Shown: positions 17,143 through 26,829 of the stretch, piece after piece
How the letters are laid out: every line of letters begins with the position of its first letter
How positions within the stretch are numbered: the stretch's first letter is position 1
Assembly (NCBI GenBank): GCA_001029295.1
Contig: LDXJ01000051.1
Location: forward strand, 1 to 64,000
Length of the DNA: 64,000 nucleotides
Direction of reading: 5' to 3'
DNA from: Peptococcaceae bacterium CEB3
GTDB lineage: Bacteria; Bacillota; Desulfitobacteriia; Desulfitobacteriales; Desulfitobacteriaceae
Position numbers and translations under genes: made by a program
Notes under the pieces: generated by a model
Told to the model about the DNA's origin: nothing
Seen by the model: only the letters and a program-made list of their open reading frames with translations
Database searches by the model: none

Positions 17143-19725
17143 CTAAAGAATCCCGCGAAAAAAATGTCCTTTGGTAAACCCCTGAGGATAAAGCCTCGCC
17201 AAAACTTTCTGGCTCTCTTCTATATCCCCGGCATCCCGTTTTTCCGGGTCGCTTTTTTCCCAGGCGGCACGAAACAGGCCGACGACTTGCCTCACCCGCT
17301 CTCGGTCCGAGCGCGCGAGCTGCAGCCGGATCCTTTTCATACCCATAGCCGCGATTTGTCCCAACTCCCCGTAAAGGTTGAGCCTCTTCACGTTAAACAA
17401 ATGCATCCGGCAGTCCCAATCCGTTTCCAGCGGGAAATCATATTTGAGCCGGTCACGTAAGAAATAAGGCCCCTCGCGGCACAGTCCGGCACAGGTCTGC
17501 CCTTTTTTTCCGCCCAAGGCGGCCCCGATCAGACAGTACTCACTCACCATCATTTCCAGGTCCCCAAAGACCAACATTTCCAGGTGAGCTCCTCCGGCCA
17601 AGCGCTCGATTTGTTCATGGTGCAGTTCGGGCGATAAGGTAATGACTCGGACTTTTTCCCGCCGAAAATAATCTACTCCGGCCTCATTGAAAACGTTAAG
17701 GGAATAGTCCGCCTCCAGCGGCCAATCCGGATCTACGGCCTTTATCATCTCCAATTCCCCTAAGTTGGCCACCATGAGCGGAGGTCGGATCTCCCAACGC
17801 GCCGCTTGTTTTAGTATTTTTAGCCAGTAAAGACTCTGTTCCTCATTGAGAATGCGGGGCAGACGCCAAACGCTTTCTACTCCCAGCTCATGACAGTGTT
17901 CCACGGCCCGGCGGATTTCCGCCGGAGAAAAACCCGCTTGCGAACGCCACCTCTCGCCCCCGAGAAGGAGCCGCCCGGCCCCGGCTTCCAAAGCCCCAGC
18001 CAGTCCCTCGCTATCGGCGACCGCAACCGAAACCAGCCGAGCCCCTGCTTTCGGCGCGGCCCGCCGGCCGGCACGCAGGCTCTCCGACCATTTTCCCACC
18101 CGCCTGTGATACTCATCGGGAGTCAGGCCGGATGTTCTGTTCTCCTCCCCTGCCAAAAGCGCCGCCACCACTTTTCTTCTCAGCTCGTTGAGCTCACTCA
18201 CCGGCAGGATCACATCCCCTTCCAGATCGACCCGCAAGCTCTCGAGGTAAAATGGAGTGGTGCCCAGTCTTCCTAATTGCTGCCGCAGATAATCTTCCGT
18301 CAAAGGCCTTTGGCGAGCCTTCTCCAAGAAGCCGGAAGAAGAGAAAACCAGGTGGCGGCCCCAGCTCTCCGCATCGAGTTCGAGCTTCGCCCCGACCCGT
18401 CCCCTCACTCTCAAGGTCAGGGCGAATCGGCGCTCCTCTTTTCCTTCCTGAAAACTGCGCCGGGCTTTTTCCATCAGCACGGCGTCATGGGTTTTGAAAA
18501 CCCGGTCTCCCGGGGCAGATCGGCCTGAAAACTCCAGCTCAACGACATCCCCCGCTTGGGCGCGCGCCACGGGAGATCCGGCGACCCGCAGGCCGGTCAC
18601 GCTCAACCCTTCGCGGCCTTGTCCCGTCCAAATCTCGACTCCGTCCCCTTGATTCAGCTCAGCCTCCAATTTAAGGAAAAGCCGGCCTCTACCGTAGCTT
18701 TTGACCCGACCCAGCCGTGTTCCGCGATTATTGGGCCGCTTGTAGCTCATAAGTTCCGCTCCAGGGTGAGAAAAAAAATAGGCCTGCGTAAAATCACGAT
18801 TAAAAATCTGGGTCAGTTCCCGGCGTTCCTCCGGCTCAAGCAGTTCCGGACCCTCCGAACTTTCCACCCGCTCCAGGCGACCCAGAGCCTGGCGGTAGAT
18901 GCGCGTCACCGTCGCCACATATTCCGGCCGTTTCATCCGGCCCTCGATTTTAAGGGAATCCACTCCGATTTTCCGGAGCTCCCCCAGTTCTTCCACCAGA
19001 TTCAAGTCTCGCGGACTGAGAAGATGGTCCCCGAGATTAGCCTCCGCCAGTACATCTTTCCCGGCCCCGTCCACCAGCGTATAGCTCAGACGGCAAGGCT
19101 GGGCACAGGTACCCCGGTTGCCGCTGCGCCCGCCGATAAAGCTGGACATCAGACACTGCCCCGAATAGCAAACACACAGGGCGCCGTGGACGAAGACCTC
19201 GATCGCCAAAGGGGTGGAGGCACAAATTTGCGCCATCTCCCCGGCGGACAGTTCACGCGCCAAGACCACCCGGGCAAAACCCATGGACTCGAGACGGCGA
19301 ACCCCCCACTGGGTATTGACCGTCATTTGAGTGCTGGCATGGATCTCCATCTCCGGCAGGATATGGCGCATGAACCAAGCCACCCCCGGATCCTGGAGGA
19401 TCACGGCATCCGCGCCGAGGCTGTAAAGCGCGTACAGGTATTCTGTGAGTTCGGGAAATTCCCGGTCGGCAACCAGAATATTAACTGTCACGTAAACTTT
19501 CACTCTGCGCTCATGAGCGTAGCGAACGGCGGACTTCAACTCCTCCAACGCGAAGTTGGCCGCACCGGCCCTGGCATTGAAGCTCTTTCCGCCGAGATAC
19601 ACCGCGTCAGCCCCGTTTTCGACCGCCGCCTTAAAGGCCTCCCAACTTCCGGCGGGAGCCAGGAGTTCCATGGTCCCATCCCCCGCTTCCGGCCCCGAAC
19701 CAGTCGTTTCACTCTGTTTGACCAT
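17143..19725 (-). CDS. U32 peptidase family protein (DUF3656-type, RNA hydroxylation-like)
   Basis: About 860 aa. The N-terminal U32 domain (MELLAPAGSWEAFKAAVENG; GADAVYLGG) carries the family cysteine region CYSGQCLMSS ... NRGTCAQPCR and IEGRMKRPEY, then a DUF3656-like domain and a second half resembling another U32 repeat with CAGLC. Relatives (RlhA, TrhP/YegQ) act in tRNA or rRNA 5-hydroxylation rather than proteolysis; which one applies here is open. The start is uncertain: ATG at 19725 overlaps the upstream gene, and ATG at 19671 (MELLAPAG) is possible. Confidence 0.85.
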   Translation of the reverse strand: MVKQSETTGSGPEAGDGTMELLAPAGSWEAFKAAVENGADAVYLGGKSFNARAGAANFALEELKSAVRYAHERRVKVYVTVNILVADREFPELTEYLYALYSLGADAVILQDPGVAWFMRHILPEMEIHASTQMTVNTQWGVRRLESMGFARVVLARELSAGEMAQICASTPLAIEVFVHGALCVCYSGQCLMSSFIGGRSGNRGTCAQPCRLSYTLVDGAGKDVLAEANLGDHLLSPRDLNLVEELGELRKIGVDSLKIEGRMKRPEYVATVTRIYRQALGRLERVESSEGPELLEPEERRELTQIFNRDFTQAYFFSHPGAELMSYKRPNNRGTRLGRVKSYGRGRLFLKLEAELNQGDGVEIWTGQGREGLSVTGLRVAGSPVARAQAGDVVELEFSGRSAPGDRVFKTHDAVLMEKARRSFQEGKEERRFALTLRVRGRVGAKLELDAESWGRHLVFSSSGFLEKARQRPLTEDYLRQQLGRLGTTPFYLESLRVDLEGDVILPVSELNELRRKVVAALLAGEENRTSGLTPDEYHRRVGKWSESLRAGRRAAPKAGARLVSVAVADSEGLAGALEAGAGRLLLGGERWRSQAGFSPAEIRRAVEHCHELGVESVWRLPRILNEEQSLYWLKILKQAARWEIRPPLMVANLGELEMIKAVDPDWPLEADYSLNVFNEAGVDYFRREKVRVITLSPELHHEQIERLAGGAHLEMLVFGDLEMMVSEYCLIGAALGGKKGQTCAGLCREGPYFLRDRLKYDFPLETDWDCRMHLFNVKRLNLYGELGQIAAMGMKRIRLQLARSDRERVRQVVGLFRAAWEKSDPEKRDAGDIEESQKVLARLYPQGFTKGHFFRGIL

Positions 19726-20647
19726 CCATCCCATCCTTCTTGTAATCCGGCCCCGCCCCGCACACGATCCGCACAATCCCGGGGGTCACATCCGCCAGAG
19801 TCTTCCACTCCGGCCAGCGGAGAGCGGGGTTAGACCAAGCGAGAGCCGGAACCGGGTTCAGTGTATGCCCCTTGACACTTACGTCCTCAATATTGCCGTG
19901 GTCGCTGGTCAGGAGCCAAGCTGCTTCCTCCCCCGCGACCACCGACATCAAACCTCCAAGCAGTCCGTCTATCTCCTCGACCGTTTCGATGCTCTCTTGC
20001 CAGAGCTGCTTGTGGCCGATTCTGTCCGTCCGGAAAAACTCGTAGAGCGTAAAATCATAGTCTAACGTCAGTCTCCCCAAAATTTGCCCCGCCGTATACG
20101 GAGAAATCACGGGGACATCCAAACCACGCTCGCGCAGGAGGGCATTTGTCATCTCCTGGTAAACCGCTCGCCCGGCCGAGAGGTCGGGAATCCTGCGCAA
20201 AACGACCCCACCGGCCAAAGCGCACAAGGTGGATGCCGTCAGCCGTTTCTTCCCGGTCTGCACGAGTTTTTCAAAGTCACCCGTAAAAGCGTTGGCAAAC
20301 ATGACCTTTTTTCCCCGCTCAGCCAGTTGGCGGAAGATACTCTTCTCCTCAATGATCCGGGTCAGGGCCTTATTCGGGTAGGCATTTAAATGACGACCCA
20401 GGGCTTGGGCCGCGTTGACTCCAGTCCAGAGGGTGGTCTGTCCGGTCGCGCTCTGGGGTAAACCGGGTACGCCCAGGCGGGCATCCAGGGCCGCGAGTTC
20501 GGCTTGCCCCTGGCGCAGACTCCTGTCTCCCCAAAGCAAATGCCCACCCAGAAGTTTATCCAGGACAGGGGTACGGGCACTGTAAACCGGATTGCCCTCG
20601 ACCCCGCCTAGCCCGAATCCGTCGACAAAGATCAATAAAAAATGCAT
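19709..20647 (-). CDS. Alkaline-phosphatase-superfamily metalloenzyme
   Basis: A 312-aa protein beginning MHFLLIFVDGFGLGG. FVDGFG is the metal-binding start of the phosphoglycerate/phosphopentomutase superfamily, and TGQTTLWTG supplies the nucleophile Thr/Ser loop. LTSDHGNIED with a later GHT supplies the second metal site. It is shorter than iPGM or DeoB. It is coupled to the U32 gene by overlap. Substrate unknown. Confidence 0.8.
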   Translation of the reverse strand: MHFLLIFVDGFGLGGVEGNPVYSARTPVLDKLLGGHLLWGDRSLRQGQAELAALDARLGVPGLPQSATGQTTLWTGVNAAQALGRHLNAYPNKALTRIIEEKSIFRQLAERGKKVMFANAFTGDFEKLVQTGKKRLTASTLCALAGGVVLRRIPDLSAGRAVYQEMTNALLRERGLDVPVISPYTAGQILGRLTLDYDFTLYEFFRTDRIGHKQLWQESIETVEEIDGLLGGLMSVVAGEEAAWLLTSDHGNIEDVSVKGHTLNPVPALAWSNPALRWPEWKTLADVTPGIVRIVCGAGPDYKKDGMDGQTE

Positions 20648-20677
20648 CGTCTGAGTCCCCCTACCGGAGTCCCCCCA

Positions 20678-20704
20678 GAAAAAGCACCCGGATCATCCAG
20701 GTGC
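20678..20704 (-). terminator. Terminator downstream of zapA
   Basis: On the minus strand GCACCTGGAT-g-ATCCGGGTGC forms a 10-bp stem with one wobble pair, followed by T5, between zapA and the metalloenzyme gene. Confidence 0.75.
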
Positions 20705-20715
20705 CCAATAGCTTC

Positions 20716-20970
20716 TCACTCCGTTTTTTCATCCAAAAGTTGAAGCAGGGCCTCCTGCTCTTCTTGGAGCTTTAAGAGGTCGTCCGCAAAATTAAGCGCG
20801 GTCAGGATGGCCACCTGATGAAGGGATAAGCGCGGGGACCTGCGGGCAATCTGGTGCATCTTGTCGTCCACCGCGCGGGCCAATTCCAGAATATGCTCTT
20901 CGCTTCCCTCGCCGCGTATGACATGCTTCTCCCCAAAGATCTCGACCTCGATCTTCCGGATATCCGTCAC
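20716..20970 (-). CDS. zapA: Cell division protein ZapA
   Basis: Small FtsZ-ring stabiliser of 84 aa. The N-terminal strand pair VEIFGEKHVIRG is followed by the long helix EEHILELARAVDDKM and a C-terminal coiled coil, as in Firmicute ZapA. The start is a GTG at 20970 behind GGGGGA; upstream in-frame codons have no site. It lies downstream of pheT, a common neighbour in Clostridia. Confidence 0.9.
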   Translation of the reverse strand: MTDIRKIEVEIFGEKHVIRGEGSEEHILELARAVDDKMHQIARRSPRLSLHQVAILTALNFADDLLKLQEEQEALLQLLDEKTE

Positions 20971-21040
20971 CCTGCATTTCCCCCAAAATTCTACTGTTCT
21001 ATTGACTCTTTCCTTACCTTTTCGCCTTACTCTGCTCGCC

Positions 21041-23455
21041 TTACTCTTTTCGCCATTCCGCGTCAAAATCCTGCTGAATCCCCTCGATAATACGGACATT
21101 CAAGGCATTGACTTCCTCGTCGGTCAGGGTACGTTCAGGTGAGAGGTAGTGCAAGCTAAAAGCCAGACTGCGATGATCCTCCGGAATCGGCTGTCCCGTG
21201 TAGACGTCAAAAATCTCCGCCTCCTGAAGGAGTTCACCCCCGAGTTCCAGAATGCGCTCCCTGACCTTAACTGCCGGAACCTCCCGGGGCACCACAACGG
21301 CCAAGTCCCTCTGAACACCCGGATAACGAGGAACGGAACGGGCCTTAAGCCGCATCCCCGCCTGCCGAAAGAGCGGATCGACCTCCAACTCGAAAACAAC
21401 CCCCCGCTCCGGAGCCCATTCTTTGGCCACAGCCGGATGAATTTCACCGAGAACGCCCACTTTGGTTTCACCCAGATAGATGTCCGCGGAGCGCCCCGGA
21501 TGAAGCAGGGGCTCATCCCGCGCCGGGCGGAAAACGAAAGAGAGCCTTAACTCCCGGGCCATTTTCTCTACAATACCCTTCAGATAAAAGAAATCATGGA
21601 CGTAGGGAGAAGTCAGCCAATGGCGCTTGCTCTTGCCGGCCGCAAGGCCGGCCACCCGCAGGGATTCCCTGGGAAGGCGCCTGAGTGGGCGGTCCGGCTG
21701 GTCCGCCAGGTAAACATTTCCTATCTCAAAAACACTCACATCCAAGTTGTGCCTGGACACATTCCGGTTGGCGACTTCCAGCAAACCCGGAATCAGACTG
21801 GTGCGCATCACCCCCTGCTCCTCACGCAAAGGATTCAGCAAGGCGACGGCGTCTTCAGCACTTCCCCAGGCAGCGTCCGCCTCTGCCCGCACAAAGGAAT
21901 AGGTAGTCACCTCGTCCATTCCCGCCCCGACCAGTACATGGCGCAAGCGCCGCCGGAATTCCTGCTGCTCAGTCCGTCTGCCCTCAGTTTGCCCGCCCCG
22001 GGGCTGGGTGGCCGAAATGCGGCCATAGCCCAATAAGCGGGCTGCCTCTTCAATTATATCTTCCTCGATTTCCAGGTCCATGCGGTAAGATGGAATCTCC
22101 ACCCGGAACTCGTCCCCCTCCAACTTAAAGGGAAAACCCAAGCGGTCTAAGACCAAACGCAGATCCCTTTCGCTCACCGCGAATCCTAAGACCTCCGCCG
22201 TGCGCCGGGCGGTGAAAATGACTTGCCGCGGCCCCGGCAGCCGGCCCACCTCATCAACTAAGGCCAGCGGCTGTCCCGCCCCTAAGCGGACCAAGAGCTC
22301 ACTTACCCTTCCCAAAGCAGCCAGGCAGCCATAGGGATTAACCCCTTTTTCAAAACGGTTGGCGGCTTCCGACCTGAGCCCCAGCCGCCGCCCGGTGCGG
22401 CGGATGCTGACCGGGGCAAAGTGTGCCGACTCCACCAAGATCTTGCGGGTCTTGGCCGTGACCTCGCTTTCAAGTCCGCCCATGACACCCGCCAGCCCCA
22501 GGGCCTTGCGGTCATCGGCGATGAGGAGCATATCCGGGTCCAAAGAGCGTTCCGCTTTGTCCAAGGTGACCAGCTTCTCCCCGGCTTGGGCCCGGCGCAC
22601 ATGCACCGCCCCCTCAATCGTTTCCCAGTCGAACGCGTGCAAAGGCTGACCCAATTCCAACATGACATAATTCGTAATATCGACGATATTGTTGATGGGA
22701 CGCACCCCGGCCGCACTCAGACGCCGGCGCATCCAGTCGGGAGAAGGAGCAATCTTAACATCGTCCACCAACAAACCCGCGTAACGCCGGCACAAATCCG
22801 GCTCATCGATCACCACCCGAATATCCTCACTAAAAGGCAGTCGCGGCAATTGCGTCGTATCCGCCCATTTGGGCAGATGCGTCTTTTCTCCCGTGAGGGA
22901 GGAGACTTCCCGCGCCACATTGACCATGGCAAGACAATCCGGGCGATTCGGGTAGAGCTCCAAATCGAGCACATGATGGTCGAGACCCAAATAAGCCGCT
23001 AACTTCTCCCCCACCGGAGCCTCCGGGGCCAAAATCAGAATTCCCCCCGCACTTCGTTTTGCTCCCACCGTGGTCTCCAACAACAGTTCCTCGGCCGAAC
23101 AAAGCATCCCTTCGGAGAGCACTCCTCTTAATTTGGAGGCTTGAATGGACACACCGTTGGGCAGTTCCGCCCCCGGCAGGGCCAGCGGCACCTTGTCCCC
23201 TTTCCGCAAATTTCCGGCGCCGGTGACGACACTGAAACTTTTCTCGCCCGTGTTGACCAGGCAAAGCCAAAGTTTTTCCGAGTTTGGGTGCCTGTCCAGT
23301 TGCTGGATAACCCCGATCACAACCTGAGCCAAACCGGCGTTCAGGTCGTCAACACTTCCCACTTCAATTCCACCGTTGGTCAGGGTATCGGCCAAGTCAG
23401 CGGCGTCCTGCCGCACCTCCACCAATTCCCTCAGCCATTCTAAACTGACTTTCAT
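21041..23455 (-). CDS. pheT: Phenylalanyl-tRNA synthetase beta chain
   Basis: Beta subunit of the (alpha-beta)2 PheRS. At 804 aa it has the usual order: N-terminal tRNA-binding EMAP-like domain (about 40-150), B3/B4 editing domain, B5, catalytic-like core and C-terminal anticodon-binding FDX-ACB domain (VYTGQPIPEDHRSLAFSL). The ATG at 23455 has GGGAGGGCGGAG upstream. Co-transcribed with pheS under T-box control. Confidence 0.97.
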   Translation of the reverse strand: MKVSLEWLRELVEVRQDAADLADTLTNGGIEVGSVDDLNAGLAQVVIGVIQQLDRHPNSEKLWLCLVNTGEKSFSVVTGAGNLRKGDKVPLALPGAELPNGVSIQASKLRGVLSEGMLCSAEELLLETTVGAKRSAGGILILAPEAPVGEKLAAYLGLDHHVLDLELYPNRPDCLAMVNVAREVSSLTGEKTHLPKWADTTQLPRLPFSEDIRVVIDEPDLCRRYAGLLVDDVKIAPSPDWMRRRLSAAGVRPINNIVDITNYVMLELGQPLHAFDWETIEGAVHVRRAQAGEKLVTLDKAERSLDPDMLLIADDRKALGLAGVMGGLESEVTAKTRKILVESAHFAPVSIRRTGRRLGLRSEAANRFEKGVNPYGCLAALGRVSELLVRLGAGQPLALVDEVGRLPGPRQVIFTARRTAEVLGFAVSERDLRLVLDRLGFPFKLEGDEFRVEIPSYRMDLEIEEDIIEEAARLLGYGRISATQPRGGQTEGRRTEQQEFRRRLRHVLVGAGMDEVTTYSFVRAEADAAWGSAEDAVALLNPLREEQGVMRTSLIPGLLEVANRNVSRHNLDVSVFEIGNVYLADQPDRPLRRLPRESLRVAGLAAGKSKRHWLTSPYVHDFFYLKGIVEKMARELRLSFVFRPARDEPLLHPGRSADIYLGETKVGVLGEIHPAVAKEWAPERGVVFELEVDPLFRQAGMRLKARSVPRYPGVQRDLAVVVPREVPAVKVRERILELGGELLQEAEIFDVYTGQPIPEDHRSLAFSLHYLSPERTLTDEEVNALNVRIIEGIQQDFDAEWRKE

Positions 23456-23502
23456 GCTCCGCCCTCCCTAGAGACATCCGTTACATCCGTTGCTTCTAAC
23501 CC

Positions 23503-24534
23503 TCAAAACTGCCGCAAAAAGCGCAAGTCGTTGTCAAACATCAGGCGCATATCCTCAATCCCGTATTTCAGCATCGCCACCCGTTCCGCTCCCATCCCGA
23601 AAGCAAAACCGGTCACTTCGCGCGGGTCATACCCTCCCATGGCCAAGACTTTGGGATGGACCATGCCGGAACCCAGGATCTCAAGCCAACCGGTCCCTTT
23701 ACACACCCGGCAACCCGCTCCCCCACAGAGCATGCAGGAGACATCGACCTCCGCGCTCGGCTCGGTGAAAGGAAAGAAACTGGGCCGCAAGCGGATCTCC
23801 CTGTCCGCTCCGAACATTTGGCGGGAAAAGTTGAGAAGCACCCCTTTCAAATCTGACATCCGGATCCCCCGGTCGACGAACAGCCCCTCCACTTGATGAA
23901 ACATGGGAGAGTGGGTGGCATCGTCATCTTTACGGTATACTTTGCCCGGCGCGATAATTTTTACCGGAAGCCGGGGGTGCTGCCTTTCCATGGTCCGGAT
24001 CTGCACCGGTGAAGTCTGAGACCGCAGGAGAATCTCCTCGCTGATATAGAAAGAATCCTGCATATCCCGGGCCGGATGCTCCTTCGGCAGGTTTAGGGCT
24101 TCAAAGTTATAATAGTCCGTCTCGATTTCCGGCCCCTCCGCGATTTCGAAACCCATGCCCAGAAAGATGTCCTCGATCTCCTCGATGATCTGACTGAGGG
24201 GGTGCAGGTGCCCCTCGGGAAAACGGAAGCCGGGCAGAGTTACATCGACCCGTTCCCCTTCCAAGCGTTCCTGTAGAATCCGTTCCTCCAGCAAACGCTC
24301 ACGTTCGTTCCAGGCCTGTTCCAGCTTATTTCTCGCCTCGTTGACAATCTGCCCCATAAGCGGGCGCTCTTGCGGGGGCAGGCTCCCCATCTGTCGGAGC
24401 AAAGCAGTAAGTGTCCCTTTCTTGCCCAATACCTTGACTTTAAGATCCCGGATGCCATCCAGGGTATCGGTTTTGGCCAACAGCGCCAGGGTCTCCGCCT
24501 CAAGCCGGCGTACTTCTTCTTGCAAACGAACCAT
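23503..24534 (-). CDS. pheS: Phenylalanyl-tRNA synthetase alpha chain
   Basis: Class II catalytic subunit. It has a coiled-coil N-terminus ([19 protein letters not shown]), motif 2 region [20 protein letters not shown], the loop [10 protein letters not shown] and motif 3 [14 protein letters not shown]. The 343-aa frame from ATG 24534 matches family size. The frame is open for 64 more codons upstream, but that stretch is a purine-rich repeat in the leader and is probably untranslated. Confidence 0.96.
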   Translation of the reverse strand: MVRLQEEVRRLEAETLALLAKTDTLDGIRDLKVKVLGKKGTLTALLRQMGSLPPQERPLMGQIVNEARNKLEQAWNERERLLEERILQERLEGERVDVTLPGFRFPEGHLHPLSQIIEEIEDIFLGMGFEIAEGPEIETDYYNFEALNLPKEHPARDMQDSFYISEEILLRSQTSPVQIRTMERQHPRLPVKIIAPGKVYRKDDDATHSPMFHQVEGLFVDRGIRMSDLKGVLLNFSRQMFGADREIRLRPSFFPFTEPSAEVDVSCMLCGGAGCRVCKGTGWLEILGSGMVHPKVLAMGGYDPREVTGFAFGMGAERVAMLKYGIEDMRLMFDNDLRFLRQF

Positions 24535-24710
24535 CCTTTCCTTTGCGTCCCCGGGTCCCCTCTCTCCGGCTCCACACTGTCTCAAGATCCTCTCCCTGAA
24601 GATCCTCTTTCCGGATCTCTTCTGTCTCGGATCTCTTCTGTCTCCGGATCCTCTCCCTCGGGCTCCTCTCTCCCTCCGGATCTCTTCTCTCTCCGGATTC
24701 CGTCTCCATA

Positions 24711-25110
24711 AAGAAAAAACCCTCATCCCTCCAAGGGACGAGAGTTCGCTCCCGCGTTACCACCCAAATTCGGCCCAAGGCCGCACTCTTTTCCGCTAAC
24801 GGTGGAAAACCGGGCTGCTTACTTTCTCGATCAGCCGCTCCCGGGCGAAACTTAACCCCATTCTTTCGGGGAGAACATCTTCCTTGGTTTGGCTTCCATT
24901 CCGCGGCCAATCCTCCCTGCAAAGGAACCGTTCTTTTAACCCGGTCATCGCATTCTCTTTGATGGTTGCACTTCTTAATTGTCCGCATAGCGACGGTAAA
25001 GTAAATAGACTTTGGGAGAACCGGTTGCCTCGAAAATCTTCCAAAACCACTCTGCAGGTGACATAACAGTGCCCACCTTTCCGGCTTCGATTTCCTGAAC
25101 CTGTTCACAG
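24711..25110 (-). promoter_or_regulatory. T-box leader of pheST
   Basis: The minus strand shows the T-box sequence GGGTGGTAACGCGGGAGC (24748-24765). It is followed by a terminator stem (CTCGTCCCTTGGAGGGATGAG) with a T-run at 24712-24720, the classic layout for uncharged-tRNA sensing. Upstream Stem I spans roughly 24800-25110. A phenylalanine UUC specifier is expected but I did not pin it down. Between the terminator and pheS (24570-24705) lies a CT/GA-rich imperfect repeat built on GGATCTCTTCT. Confidence 0.9.
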
Positions 25111-25113
25111 AAA

Positions 25114-25143
25114 ATTATAGCATAAATCTCCCGTGACTTACAA
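25114..25143 (-). promoter_or_regulatory. Promoter of the pheST leader
   Basis: Minus strand TTGTAA (25138-25143), an 18-nt spacer and TATAAT (25114-25119) directly precede the T-box leader. Confidence 0.65.
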
Positions 25144-25175
25144 GAAATCCCGCCGGCAGAGTTAACAAAACACGC

Positions 25176-25973
25176 TCAAAAAACATGATCCCGCTGCCGA
25201 ACGATCTCGAAAAGCATGATTCCCGCCGCCATTGCCACATTGAGGGACTCCACTCCCCCAGCCATGGGAATGGCCACCCGTGCATAGGCCCGCTCCTTAA
25301 ACACCCGGGCGGGACCCGCACCCTCATTCCCCACGACCAAAGCCGAGGGCCAAGGGATTTTCGCTCCCGAGTAGAGGGAACGCCCTTCCACATCCGCAAC
25401 CACCACCGGCAGAGACTCCTCCCGGCACAAAGCCAGGACCTCCCCCGCCTCCAAACCCCGGAGAAAGACCGTGGAAAAGAGAGCACCCATCGTGCCGCGC
25501 ACGACCTTCGGATTATAAATGTCCACGGTTCCCCGGGTAAGACAGAAGCGTGATACACCGGCAGCCAGTGCCGTCCGGATCATCGTCCCCAAGTTTCCCG
25601 GATCCTGAATTCCGTCCACGACCAAGAGCAGCCCCTCGGGTGAACGCCGCAGGTCCTGGCGGGAAAATTGCGCTTGCTCTGCCAGGAGCAACACCCCCTG
25701 AGGCTCTTCCGTCGCACTCATTTTACGCAAAACCCGGGCTTCAACTTCTTCCAGAGGCACACCTCGGCGGCGGAAACTCTCTAAGAGGCTCCCGCCCCGG
25801 GCATCCACCTCTTCGGGACAGTAGATGACTTGTTTAACCCTGGCACCACGCGTCAAAGCTTCCCCGGCGGAGCGCCAGCCCTCCGCCACAAACTCCAGGG
25901 CTTCGTCCCGCCGCTTTTTCTGTTGCAGCGCCACGACATGTTTGACCAGCGGATTTTGCATGGAAGTAATCAT
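25176..25973 (-). CDS. TrmH/SpoU-family RNA 2'-O-methyltransferase
   Basis: SPOUT methyltransferase acting on rRNA or tRNA. The N-terminal substrate-binding part (NPLVKHVVALQQKKRRDE) is followed by the knot motifs LLLVVDGIQDPGNLGTMIRTA, VVGNEGAG and IPMAGGVESLNVAMAAGIMLFE. About 265 aa, typical of the RlmB-like group next to pheS in Firmicutes. The start is ATG 25973 or a GTG nine bases earlier. Confidence 0.9.
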   Translation of the reverse strand: MITSMQNPLVKHVVALQQKKRRDEALEFVAEGWRSAGEALTRGARVKQVIYCPEEVDARGGSLLESFRRRGVPLEEVEARVLRKMSATEEPQGVLLLAEQAQFSRQDLRRSPEGLLLVVDGIQDPGNLGTMIRTALAAGVSRFCLTRGTVDIYNPKVVRGTMGALFSTVFLRGLEAGEVLALCREESLPVVVADVEGRSLYSGAKIPWPSALVVGNEGAGPARVFKERAYARVAIPMAGGVESLNVAMAAGIMLFEIVRQRDHVF

Positions 25974-26015
25974 CAGGTCCACTCACTTCCGTTCACCGCA
26001 TTGACGGTCCCACTG

Positions 26016-26036
26016 AAAAAGGGTGCTGCCGCACCC
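26016..26036 (-). terminator. Terminator of the infC-rpmI-rplT operon
   Basis: On the minus strand GGGTGC-ggca-GCACCC followed by T5 lies immediately after the rplT stop. Confidence 0.85.
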
Positions 26037-26037
26037 C

Positions 26038-26397
26038 TTAGGCATTGATTTGCGTCTTCGCCAGATTAACCAACTCCGTAAAAGCCCCCGCGTCATGCAC
26101 AGCCAAATCCGCCAGCATCTTCCGGTTCATAAATACCCCGGCCTTCTTCAGCCCATTCATCATTCTGCTGTAGGAGAGCCCGTTCATCCGGGCGGCCGCA
26201 TTGATCCGGGTGATCCAAAGTTTACGGAAATCGCCTTTTTTGTCACGGCGGTGCACATAGGCATACATTAAAGATTTGAGCACTTGTTCGTTGGCAGGGC
26301 GGAAAAGCTTACTCTTCGCGCCCCTATAACCTTTGGCTAATTTCAATATTTTTTTGTGATGTTGATGCTTCGTTACCCCTTTTTTAACGCGGGCCAT
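26038..26397 (-). CDS. rplT: 50S ribosomal protein L20
   Basis: A 119-aa basic protein beginning [20 protein letters not shown], with the conserved [20 protein letters not shown] and [12 protein letters not shown] blocks. Binds 23S rRNA early in assembly and in many bacteria represses its own operon. Third gene of infC-rpmI-rplT. Confidence 0.98.
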   Translation of the reverse strand: MARVKKGVTKHQHHKKILKLAKGYRGAKSKLFRPANEQVLKSLMYAYVHRRDKKGDFRKLWITRINAAARMNGLSYSRMMNGLKKAGVFMNRKMLADLAVHDAGAFTELVNLAKTQINA

Positions 26398-26476
26398 CGC
26401 GAAGACCTCCTTAATTTCCAGTTAATCCAGTGAGTCCAATTTCTGACCTCTGGCTTCTGACCTCCGACCTCTGGTA

Positions 26477-26674
26477 CTACATATACGCTATTAAACGCTC
26501 GACCCGTTTGGCATCTGTCTTATGCATAACTGCCGATTTACGCAGATTGCGCTTGCGTTTGGGCGATTTTTTCTCCAGGATGTGACTGGTAAAGGCATGA
26601 TTGCGAACAATCTTGCCGGTTCCGGTCTTCTTAAAACGTTTGGCCGCACCGCGGTGTGTCTTCATCTTCGGCAT
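26477..26674 (-). CDS. rpmI: 50S ribosomal protein L35
   Basis: A 65-aa highly basic protein, [20 protein letters not shown], with the C-terminal [18 protein letters not shown] block typical of L35. Lies between infC and rplT in the standard order. Confidence 0.98.
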   Translation of the reverse strand: MPKMKTHRGAAKRFKKTGTGKIVRNHAFTSHILEKKSPKRKRNLRKSAVMHKTDAKRVERLIAYM

Positions 26675-26829
26675 TTGGGTCTTCCCCTTTCCCTTGTCCT
26701 AAGCTTTACGAATTCTTATGTCTCCAAAACCCCGGCGTCTCCGACATCCGGCCAAGGAATTTTCGCCCCTGAAACTCCGGTATCCCGGCATCCGGCAAAC
26801 TTATCTGACCTGGTGCAATGACGTTCCGG

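Noticed and set aside
18556-19833. 425-codon frame antisense to the U32 peptidase gene
   Set aside because: The complementary frame encodes a clear U32 protein with conserved cysteine motifs. The antisense translation is rich in P, R and H with no family features, as expected of a GC-rich shadow frame.
24500-25108. 202-codon frame across the pheS T-box leader
   Set aside because: The region has the full T-box and terminator structure; the frame is accidental.
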